Shown here piece after piece: positions 55,270 to 64,000 of a stretch of 64,000 bases of DNA. Location of the stretch: contig JALMGJ010000015.1 of NCBI GenBank assembly GCA_023362775.1, positions 8,261,501 to 8,325,500 of the forward strand. Reading direction: 5' to 3'. The position numbers and the translations under genes are program-made. This DNA is from Charina bottae (Eukaryota > Chordata > Lepidosauria > Squamata > Charinaidae). Position 1 is the first letter of the stretch, and every line of letters starts with the position of its first letter. The notes beneath the pieces were generated by a model that worked only from the letters and a program-made list of their open reading frames with translations, ran no database searches and had not been told where the DNA came from.

Positions 55270-58070
55270 AGATTGCACCAACATATGGAAAAATTAAAAA
55301 TAGATATCAATTTTGGACACATGAAGCCTCTAATATTAATCATTTTTACTTTATCATATCCATAACATTTATACCTGTATAATAAGCTTCATTCTATATT
55401 AGTCAGTTTGCTTTCCATTAATTTGATATGAACCATTTGCTAATATATTAGAAAAAGTCACTAACACTATTAATTTCCAAGATAAATTACTTCTGTATCT
55501 TGGAACTTTAAATGAAATGGAATTCACTAATCCTAATTGCTTCGCCTTCTACCAGAATTATTTCCCATTAGTGCGGCCTGTTTCCTCGTTTCATACTTGA
55601 ACAGAAGAGACTTCTGCTCTGAGCCTTCGGGTAACAACCATGGCTTTATTAATTATCAGGTATTCATTTAAAGGGGTTAATTAAGCAATAACTTTCCATG
55701 GACTGCAGTATAGAAAGGCATGTGATTATAGCCCAGAGTCCATCATTTTGCTCCATTGTGGAAGAAATAAATATTTTCACATTATTTAACCAATTAAGTA
55801 GGAGTTCTCAAACCCTTCTACATAAAATTTGGCAATGGGATACTTTTTCCCTTGCTCGCTTTCATCTGCCACTCTCTGCGGTTGATTCACACAACCGATT
55901 CATATGTTAATGAGCCAATCAAGAGGGAGTTTTTTTTCATCAACACAATGGGGCAGCTTCTTTTTATTGAAAAAAGCTAACATTTGACAATTACTAATAC
56001 TATGGGATAATCTGTTGAGAGTGGGAGGATATGCCTTTTAGGGTTTTACTTATTGAATGATTCCCTGGATTGCAAATGTAACTAGACATTGGTTGAACAT
56101 TCAGTGCCAGGCCTAGATGAACTGTTAAGTTTTAAGAGGAACGTTTTCAGCAAGCAATGGTAAACAAACAAAAAAACCGACCAACAGAACAACAGAGAAA
56201 GAGGTTTGATGGATTTGACCAATGATCTTTCTATGTCATGGTCCTATTGACTGAATCCTGCTCTAAAGATGGGGCAGACCTTCAGGAATTTGATGATCAG
56301 GTTAGTCAGTGAGACCAAGAACCTGACAGGGAAGTTCAACTCGAATATAAATGCATCACCAAGTCCACATGTACAGAAGATTCAGGATCTAGAACCAGAA
56401 GGTAGAGAAGGAGATTTTCCCAGGAATAAGAGATCTACTCAGAATCCAGCCCTTGTTTCCAAATATCCCTTTTGACCAATTAGTTCCAGAGAAGTAGTAA
56501 GCAAAATAAGAGAAGCAGTGCGAGAAGCCCTTCTTTTGGGGGGGGGGGCAAATCTTTATTGATGGTGTACTGTCATTAGCAATTGACCAACTTTCTCATC
56601 TTGATTGTGTCTGGTTGAATAACTAGAACAATGGCTTGACCTGTGCCTGCTACCTGACTCTGCCTTCCTATTCACTAATGTGACCCAGATCTGAGACAGG
56701 GCAATTCAGTTCAGCATCCTGTTCCCAAACAATGGCCAGTCAACTAGTGGCTAAATGGTGCCCATGAATAGGAGAAGAATAGTGTTTTGTCCTCATTTTA
56801 ATAAAGGAATCCATCTGATTTGCCATTCCTGGATGTATATGCATACTGCTGTTGTCTAGACTCTGGAATCCAATTCTGGTTTGCAGTTATCCTCTGGATG
56901 GTTGAAGTCATTTTATGAATTGCTTTGCAGTTATCCTCCAGATTATACACTTCCCTAAACTGTGATGCAGTTCAGGAAGAAAACTACCTAACTTCTCCAA
57001 CCTCCTTACATGAAAGCTGCAAAAACAGTTTCTAATTTTGATAGATATTTTACATGGGAGATTAGCAGCTGCTAAATGGAATCCTGTCCTCCATTAACAT
57101 GTCTCTCCACAGAAACCCATGGACTTAGCTGGGGGCTTTCATCCATCTGGTTTTCTAGAAGTTTGTTTGCTTTTATTTTGGTCATAGTTTTCTTAAATAT
57201 GTTTTGTTGAAAAAATTTGCAATGAGAAGGGTGGATCTATACATTTACGCAAGACAGCTGTATTATTTAACTTACATTTCTTGGGATAAACGAGTTAGAG
57301 AGAGAGGATCATTTGTAGGGAAGAACAGTGGTTGAGAGGTACCCCAGTTTTCAGTTCTTCATCTGCCATGTTACTATAATTAGAGACCCCAGAAAGCATA
57401 AGGTCTCTGAACAGGCATGCCAGCAAGACACACTGGAGAGTATTTTGGCTGCAACCTTACAATTCAAATATGGCCTAGAGATAAAGCAAGCTGCCAAATG
57501 AGAATTTGCACTAATTGCAACTGGCTGACTGAATCTTCATTTAAAAATCATTTCTGCAAATGCTGGAGAGTGAAAAGATCACTTCACTAGCAGAAGAAAG
57601 CACATCTAGGAGAATTGACCTTTAGGTGTGCAAAGAAGGAACTGAGTCATCATTGAAAGGAGGCAGTGTCAGAAAAAAACAGAAGATGCAGGAAGCTATG
57701 AAAGCAGGATAAGGATCAAATTGCCACTCTGTTTCAAGACAGCTGATTTGCATAAATTTGCCATTATTTTCCCCCATTTATTTTGGTGGCACATAGTCTA
57801 GGTTATATAATAATGAAACTTAAAATCCCATCCACTGACAAACGTAGTGCCAAGAAACATGCGAAATTTATCTTTACAGCCATATGCAAGTACGTGTTCC
57901 CTTTCTGGATTTTCCAGAGTCAATATCTGGAACTGTTTTTCAGAAAAAAAAAACATGCTGTTTGTGAAAAGTACATGCAAGCTATAGTTTCAGACTGATT
58001 CCATATTTGTTGTTTTGATGATCAAGCTTCATCTGAATGATTAAATTAATGATTGGTGGGGGGAGTGAAA
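55270..58070. other. no gene detected
   Basis: The longest stretch without a recognisable repeat. Open frames at 55698-55910, 56269-56475 and 57783-57998 lack domains and convincing splice sites. Confidence 0.5.
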
Positions 58071-58076
58071 AAAGCA

Positions 58077-58111
58077 GTCAGTCAATCAATCCTTTATTAT
58101 GGTCAATGACC
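58077..58111 (-). mobile_element. LINE-type tail
   Basis: GTCAATCAATCCTTTATTATGG then TCAATGACC is the reverse complement of the tail at 14017-14066. Confidence 0.5.
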
Positions 58112-58379
58112 TAAATTCCATTTAAAAGAAAATGAAAATAAAACATACAAAATAAAAGGGCAAAATTCAACATCAATAGCTAAATAACCAATAGTATGAA
58201 TAAACATAGCTAGTTTTACAAAGAGAACAAAATTGGGCCACATTAAAAAAAAGCTATACATTATCCACTAAACATGTATCTCTTGGATTTGAAGCTCCTG
58301 AGAAACACGGGGTGGGGGTGGAATAGAGGCCTGCTCATTGTATTGAAGATCCAAGTAGATAGTAGATCAGCAGTGTGGA

Positions 58380-58690
58380 ATGGATCTGCTTTGATTCAAA
58401 CTGTCAGTTGAAATTATTGTTTGGATCCAATGATTTAAATCAGTTGGGAAAACCAGTTCAAGTCAGTGTTTCAGTCCAAATCTTCTAATCAAGTCAACTA
58501 GATTTTCCAACCAACTCCAAAGAAATGGCTTTTTTCCCAGCGTATCCCAAATACCTTCTGAGTCATTGTATCAATTAAAATGCATCCCATTCAAATTGAC
58601 TGTTTCATCTGAATCCTCAATCCAGCTCAGAATGTTGGTTTGGAGATTGAATCAAATCACCTTTGAGCTTCAAATGAAAGCTCTACCAAG
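58380..58690. repeat. degenerate GATTCAA/GAATC-rich repeat, second copy
   Basis: Same kind of sequence as 15425-15840: GATTCAAACTG, TGATTTAAATCAG, GATTGAATCAAATC. A minus-strand 73-codon frame (58657-58878) overlaps its edge and is not recognised. Confidence 0.35.
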
Positions 58691-58699
58691 CTCTCCTGG

Positions 58700-59825
58700 A
58701 TCAACCTAATGGTCTGGTGTAATAGCATGGGAAATGGATCATAGCTCTGTAGTTGCTTGCCCAACTGTTTAGCCCAAGCAAGTTTAGACAGGAAAGACTG
58801 AACATCTGCAAAGACATCAACGTCCAGTTTTTCTCCTTTCCTTTGCACTTTGAGAGGAGTAGGAAGTTGACAGACCAACAGGCAGCTGGAAACAAGAAGG
58901 TCATCAGCTCTGAATCATTAGTCCAAACTGCCTGCATCGCCTAGAGAAGAGCATTTTCAAACTCTTGGAAGTAGCTATTGATCTAGGACCTTAAGTCAAT
59001 GCAAGACTCACCTGAATAACAAAATATCTAGAGCATTACAGAAGAGGTAAGTTCCTTTTCGCTAGAATACGATTAAAGGAGAAGAATTACTGTATATGGT
59101 GCATGGTGGCTATGACCAGAGTAGAATTTTGTCTTTACAGGATTCATACATTGATATATCTGAAAGTACATCCTTCTTGCATCTGCACTTGGTTTCTGTT
59201 GGTGCCCCTAAGGTTAACTTAGAGGTGCTTCCATTGAAATCTGAAGGAGAAAAAACAAACAAACAAGCAGAACAAAATAGCAACTGCATGGGGAAAAAAT
59301 GATGCATAAATAACAGGGATGAAAGGTCTAGCTGGATTGGATTGGAGAAGGGAGGGAAGAGATAGATGGACTTTAAACCTCTGCCCCTTTTTGTGCTCAT
59401 GGTTCATACATACATAACTACTCTTTGGCAGGAAATTCCTAATTTCCTAATTCTTTTGGCAGGAAATAGCATTCCCATTTGGAAGCTTTCCACAACAAAC
59501 AAACAGCAGGCATAAACTGGGACTATAGTAGGAAGCAGGAAAGGTTAACGTAAAGCCAAGCCCTTTCACCAAGCTCCCAGTGAGTGATTCCGTGCAAGAT
59601 AGGTAGGTAAGAAAACTTCACAATTCATCTATTCGCTCTCTATGGTTGGCATCATAATGCACTACTAAAGAAAATATGTAAGTACCCCGGATCTTCATAA
59701 GAACCAAGATCTACAATAGCCAACCAGTTGCTCCTAAGAGCTCCACATATAAGGGAGGAGAGAAAAGATTCTAACTAATTAACTCAGTTCCCCACCAATT
59801 GAAATCTAGTCTTTAATATTGGATG
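58700..59825. other. no gene detected
   Basis: Unassigned; an AAAC/CAAA-rich spot near 59250. Confidence 0.5.
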
Positions 59826-59827
59826 CA

Positions 59828-60065
59828 ACAGCTTGATGACTTCTAGCCATGAAAATCCCTGTCTATGAAGTTGTCTAATCCCCTTTTAAAGCCATTAAAG
59901 CTGATGGTCCCCATCGATATCTGGGGAACAAACTGCACAGTTTAAGTCTCTGTCAAATCTCTGAGAGATATTTCAGAGGGGTTTGGTTTGAGGCCACCCA
60001 GTTTAGTTTCATAGCTGAGAATGGTTTGGAGGATGGTCCTTCTACATCTAAACTGAACATTCTAT
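59828..60065. mobile_element. CR1-type LINE relic
   Basis: AGCCATGAAAATCCCTGTC, CTAATCCCCTTTTAAAGCC, TAAAGCTGATGGTCCCCATC and GGAACAAACTGCACAG have the order of an amniote CR1-type repeat. Old and diverged; strand not settled. Confidence 0.5.
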
Positions 60066-60069
60066 TTGC

Positions 60070-60740
60070 ACAAATCTGGAAGAGGTGGCGTTTGATACGC
60101 ACCTGTGTTCCTAGGGTTCTCTAAGAACATCAAAGGCAAAAGTTATGGGATTGCCCCTGAGTATTTCAAATCACACATGTCTACACCAATCTCTTTCCCT
60201 TAGCCAAGTAAACTTGATTGGACTTGCCTAGACCCAATTACACAGATCTTGTTTTATGATGCTTATGACACTAAATATTAAAAAAATATATATTAAAAAG
60301 AAATATAAGGACTAGTTTATTAGTAACAGTTAGGCATTCAAATAAGAATTACAGTGAATAGATCTGATATCATGCCATTAAAATATGCCAAAAGTCAATT
60401 CCCATGAACTTGTATGGGAAAAATCTCAAATAGGGATGGATGCATTAAATATTGGTTTCTAATTTTTCTACTTCTAAATTTACTTTGCCCCATTCCAATA
60501 TCAATTTGTGGATTTTTAAAAAAAAAGAAAATAGTAATTAAAAATTGTAGACTTTTTTTTTTGTATTTTTCTCCAAATGCATGCATTTTTGTTTCCAGTT
60601 TTGCCCATAATACATAGCTTTTCCTTAAGATAATGAAAATATGCAATTTGTGTTTAGATATTTCCATAATATACATGATTTGTTTTAAATAGGTGGTATG
60701 CATTGCAAAATAAAGTTTCTGCATTGTTTCACTCTGAGGA
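60070..60740. other. no gene detected
   Basis: Unassigned AT-rich sequence; the 173-codon minus frame at 60395-60916 runs from here into a SINE and is not a gene. Confidence 0.5.
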
Positions 60741-61210
60741 TGTAATGGTATGTGGGAAAGGCCTTGGGAGACTGGGCAAAGAGATTCGGTCAATGTAAAA
60801 AGGTAAAGGTTCCCCTGCACAGTCATGTCTGACTCTAGGGGCCGGTACTCATCTCTGTTTGTTAGCCGAAGAGCCAGCATTGTCCGAAGATGCTTCCGCG
60901 GTCCTGTGGCTGGCATGACACGCGCGGAACGCTGTTACCTTCCCACCGAAGTGGTACCTATTTATCTACTTGCATTTGCATGCTTTCAAATTGCTAGGTT
61001 GGCAAGAGCTGGGGCGAGTGCAGGAGCTCACTCCGTCATGCGGGGCTAGGGGTTCAAACCTCCGAACTTGTGTCCTTCCGATCAACACGTCTGGCATCTT
61101 AACCACTGAGCCATCGCACCCCCTTTTCTGTCAATCTAGCTTTACAATAAAGTAGAATTAGCTCATCTGGCTGTGATTCCTATCTGGTTTACCACACAAG
61201 GCTGACATCA
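60741..61210 (+). mobile_element. LTR-like repeat, family A, internally deleted, with SINE inside
   Basis: Starts TGTAATGGTATGTGGG; after GACTGGGCAAAGAG it jumps directly to ATTCGGTCAATGTA, which belongs next to the AATAAA region, so the middle is missing. After the SINE it resumes CTGTCAATCTAGCTTTACAA, AATAAAG and ends GGCTGACA. Confidence 0.65.
60797..61130 (-). mobile_element. tRNA-derived SINE (second family)
   Basis: Complete reverse complement copy with tail GCACAGTCATGTCTGACTC at the left and head GAGCCATCGCACCCCC at the right. GTCAATGTA / GTCAATCTA on the two sides is a near-perfect TSD. Confidence 0.9.
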
Positions 61211-61401
61211 ATCTTGCAAGTCTGAAAGTACAATTCTCTCCCCCTCATCTCCTTTATAGCCCAAGAAACTAGGGAAGGTCCCTTCTGAGCCTCTTGCCCT
61301 TCCCACTATCCAGTTGCAGGCTATGCTGCCTCTTATCTGACCATTCTCTTGGCAACGTCTCTTTGCCCAGTCTCCCAAGGTCTTTCCCACATACCATTAC
61401 A
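61211..61401 (-). mobile_element. LTR-like repeat, family A, inverted partial copy
   Basis: Minus strand starts TGTAATGGTATGTGGG at 61401, contains GGGACCTTCCCTAGTTTC and ends ACTTTCAGACTTGCAAGAT at 61211. Bases outside the pair are GAGGA (60736-60740) and GAGGC (61402-61406). Confidence 0.65.
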
Positions 61402-61409
61402 GAGGCTTT

Positions 61410-62175
61410 GTCTATCAGTTCCATTAGCCAGAAGAAGCTTCTATATCACTGCTGTAACTACATAAACCCTTTTCTGACTCAACTACTGAAAGCATAGTGC
61501 AGGCTCAAAAGCCCCTACTGGCTAATAGAATTGCCGGTTGACCATTTGAGGCAAAGTCAAGTGTCTCAACATGGCAATTTTCACCACCTCCATGGCACAA
61601 AGTACCTTGCTGTGCGAAGTCACAGTTGTCTCATAGAACCTACTTCCCCACCACTGCAGCTTCTCTCTGTCCATTTCTTTAGAAGCAGCAATTTAACCCC
61701 ACCTCGAGGTCATCATCTTCTTGTCCAAATCTATTCCCATCAAGCAGCATTACAATTCATTTCTCTTTCTATTTCCAACTGAATTATTTTTTTCTGGAGA
61801 TGGACAGGTAGATAGACAGACAGATAATGAATTTATTTATAGGCAATGTTGCTAAGCATTAGGAACCCCCAACAGAAGTTGTAAGCTGATCAGGCTTAGA
61901 GAAATAATTCTTTTCTTAGCAGAGAGACGTCCCTGGATCTAGTGAAGTATTCAGTGTGGTAGCATGCTGAGGGTTTGATCAGGATGTGTCAGATACAAAA
62001 GTGATATTCTATCCATTGCAGTAGATATTATTTGTAGACTTAAAGAGCTTGGAGCAGGATTTGCACAGTTTAAGAGCACAAATCTACAAGGCATTGTCTC
62101 TTGCAATCAATAAAGTTTCTTCTCACCAAACCTATTGGTCATTCCTCAATCCTACCAAACAAGGTAGGGTTCAGT
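61410..62175. other. no gene detected
   Basis: Unassigned sequence. Confidence 0.5.
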
Positions 62176-62189
62176 GCAACATTGAATCT

Positions 62190-62386
62190 TTTGTTGTTGT
62201 TGTTCAGTCGTTTAGTCGTGTCCGACTCTTCGTGATCGCAAGGATACTGGAGTGGTTTGCCATTCCCTCCTCCAGTTTTGGACCACGTTTTGTCAGAACT
62301 CTCCGTCATGACCTGTCCTTCATGACCTGACTTCATTGAGTTACGCAAGCCCCTTCGCCACGACAAGGCAGTGATCCATGAAGGGG
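62190..62386 (-). mobile_element. short Bov-B-type insertion with 12-bp target duplication
   Basis: GTTCAGTCGTTTAGTCGTG and CGACTCTTCGTGA at the left are the Bov-B 3' end reversed; GGATACTGGAGTGGTTTGCC and CCTTCGCCACGACAAGG are further Bov-B blocks. AACATTGAATCT is at 62178-62189 and 62387-62398. Confidence 0.85.
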
Positions 62387-62399
62387 AACATTGAATCTA

Positions 62400-62800
62400 G
62401 CCCTGAAGAAAAGAAGTGTTAAAAGAAATTCACTCTTGGTTTAAAAACAGTGACTGAAAGAGAAGATAGTCTTCAGAATTAGTTGGGTGACAATTGTAAG
62501 CTAATAAACATTGCTGTGAGCCCTTGTTTACGTCTGTCTTAAACAACCTAACTTGGAAATGAGCAAGAGACAAAGCTGCCAGATTATCTATTTCTTGCCT
62601 GAGTAGAATTCAGCTGATGTGTTAAAAGCCTGCAGAATCCCATTCAAAACAAAACAGATCCATTTCCATTGAGATCATCTGGACATGGACCGTGAAAAAT
62701 CTGGAAAATAGCTGCGTTCTGCCCACTTAGGTTTGTCCATAAGAATCACATTCAGATCACTCAACTCTTCCGAGAGCTGCTATTGCTTTTAACATGAAAG
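62400..62800. other. no gene detected
   Basis: Unassigned sequence. Confidence 0.5.
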
Positions 62801-62805
62801 AAAGA

Positions 62806-62924
62806 GAAAAAGAAGGAAGGAAGGAAGGAAGGAAGGAAGGAAGGAAGGAAGGAAGGAAGGAAGGAAGGAAGGAAGGATCAATAATTCTTCCACCAGTATC
62901 CCACTTTTTCATGGAAGCAATTGA

Positions 62925-63004
<80 letters not shown>

Positions 63005-63005
63005 A
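62806..63005. repeat. (GGAA)n - 43-bp block - (GAAA)n
   Basis: About seventeen GGAA units, the 43-bp block at 62881-62923 (exact reverse complement of 45392-45434), then about twenty GAAA units. Confidence 0.95.
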
Positions 63006-63097
63006 CCTGAACAACCCACAATATTATCTGGCATTATTGTGACATTATTAGCACTGTATCTGTGCTAATCTTTTGTAACATATTCAACAAAGGCATG

Positions 63098-63205
63098 TGA
63101 CACCCTAAAGGCATAAAAATTTATTATCTCATAAGCTGTCGTAGATCATGAAAGCTTATGTGATAATAAATTGGTTGGCCTTTTAAGTGCCATAAGATTT
63201 ATTTA
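63098..63205. mobile_element. imperfect palindromic interspersed repeat
   Basis: CTAAAGGCATAAAAATTTATTATCTCATAAGCT on the left mirrors AAGCTTATGTGATAATAAATT and GGCCTTTTAAGTGCC on the right. The string CATGAAAGCTTATG..ATAATAAATT..TAGT/GGCCTTT..GTGCCA is a widespread amniote repeat signature. Confidence 0.5.
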
Positions 63206-63209
63206 TTAA

Positions 63210-63725
63210 TATTGCTTTCCACACTCATAGGTGGGCATCATTTACCAATACATTAAAGAACATGAGGGCTGGCTGTAGACTTCACCTTGGGTGTGGACCC
63301 AAAGTTGAACTTGAATTTAAATAAAGGGGATGAAATGGAGTTTATTTGTCCCACAATTTAATTTGCTAATATTTCTAAATGATGGATTTCCAAATTGCTA
63401 ATAATGATTTTAACAGTATAATCCCCTGACTGAGTGCCCCCAGATTTTATACTGTGAAATATTTTGCTAAGGTTGTGCATTTTTCTATTCTTATATGGAA
63501 AGAAAGAGAATGGAACTCCTATCTCTTTATTTTTTTTTTAAACAGTAAGGTTATTACACCTCTCTTTTCTGTTCTTGCTTACATTTTTAAAGCCAAATTC
63601 CATATTTGACATGGATTTGCTTCTCTTTGTCATCATCTAGGAGCCACGTTTAGGGCCAGTTGAGAACCCCATCAGTAAGTATGTGCACAACGTATTGGAT
63701 AAATTCCATGTTGCATTTCCATTCC
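63210..63725. other. no gene detected
   Basis: Unassigned sequence with a T run near 63530. Confidence 0.5.
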
Positions 63726-63729
63726 TGCA

Positions 63730-63905
63730 TTTTCTGCCAGGGCTTTCATAGAATGACCTTCTTTGGTATGACTTGAAAAGGGCCATCGTGTCCTCTCTTA
63801 GTCTTCTCTTCTCAAGCTTGAAGAGCTCTTTCAGCCTCTCTCTGCTAGACTTACAAGTCTGTTGCTTTTCTCTGAATCTGTTCCAGATTGTTGAAATACT
63901 TTTTA
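63730..63905 (-). mobile_element. CR1-type LINE relic
   Basis: GTCCTCTCTTAGTCTTCTCTTCTC, CTTTCAGCCTCTCTCTGC and CTGAATCTGTTCCAGATTG are the reverse complement of the CR1-type block also seen at 46260-46540. Confidence 0.65.
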
Positions 63906-63931
63906 AAATTGTGATGCACTAAATCTGACTA

Positions 63932-64000
63932 GAGAGCCAGTTTGGTGTAGTGGTGAAGGTACCAGGCTAGAAACCAGGAGGCCCTGAGTTCTAGCTCCAC
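63932..64000 (+). mobile_element. Sauria-type SINE, cut by window end
   Basis: AGAGCCAGTTTGGTGTAGTGG then ACCAGGCTAGAAACCAGGAG and CTGAGTTCTAG; the rest lies beyond the window. Confidence 0.9.

Noticed and set aside
60395..60916. 173-codon minus-strand frame
   Set aside because: Starts within a SINE and an LTR-like repeat and runs into AT-rich unassigned DNA with no domain.

Overview
The window looks like vertebrate nuclear DNA from a squamate reptile (lizard or snake; I cannot go lower). The evidence is the repeat content. It holds several copies of a SINE with the squamate 'Sauria' layout (tRNA-like head, tail resembling Bov-B LINE), a second tRNA-derived SINE whose tail also ends in a Bov-B-like GTCCGACTC block, Bov-B LINE fragments themselves, L2/CR1-group LINE remains ending in (AAAT)n or (AAT)n, Penelope-like pieces, hAT-like and Tc1/mariner-like short elements, and many long microsatellites. 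Nothing resembles bacterial, phage or organellar DNA.

No complete protein-coding gene is visible. The only candidate host coding segment is a 165-bp open block on the minus strand (1843-2007) with a pyrimidine-rich 3' splice site, a 5' splice site and symmetric phase; I do not recognise the protein. Other open frames are short, lie in repeats or simple sequence, or belong to decayed LINE reverse transcriptases (9432-9997 plus, 53490-53931 minus). The window is best read as intergenic or large-intron sequence.

Layout: 0-9 kb, candidate exon, LINE tails, a SINE and a duplicated composite SINE, then a second SINE; 9-16 kb, decayed L2-like LINE, an ACCATAATAAAGATTTG-type tail, and two long purine microsatellites; 17-21 kb, intact SINE with perfect target-site duplication (TSD), a Penelope-like inverted repeat of 151-bp arms, and an AT-rich LINE-like relic; 21-29 kb, a short inverted-repeat element, a SINE, (AGG)n, two solo LTRs of one family each with a perfect 5-bp TSD, and a second copy of the AT-rich relic; 29-40 kb, Bov-B, two copies of another LTR-like family each interrupted by a younger insertion, and a Tigger-like element; 40-51 kb, several SINEs, two hAT-like elements with perfect 8-bp TSDs (one GC-rich), a third Penelope-like locus; 51-64 kb, a nested stack (Bov-B and an LTR piece inside an L2-like LINE), microsatellites, an LTR-like head-to-head pair holding a SINE, a small Bov-B insertion, and a SINE cut by the window end.

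The elements do not form a pathway. What links them is mobilisation: both SINE families carry Bov-B-like tails, consistent with Bov-B enzymes copying them. The nested insertions with readable TSDs give a relative order of insertion. I found no convincing undescribed multi-gene system. The items most worth a second look are the candidate exon, the Penelope-like palindrome with its hammerhead-like hairpin, the CpG-dense hAT element, the 43-bp block shared perfectly by two microsatellite loci 17 kb apart, and the fold-back LTR pair.
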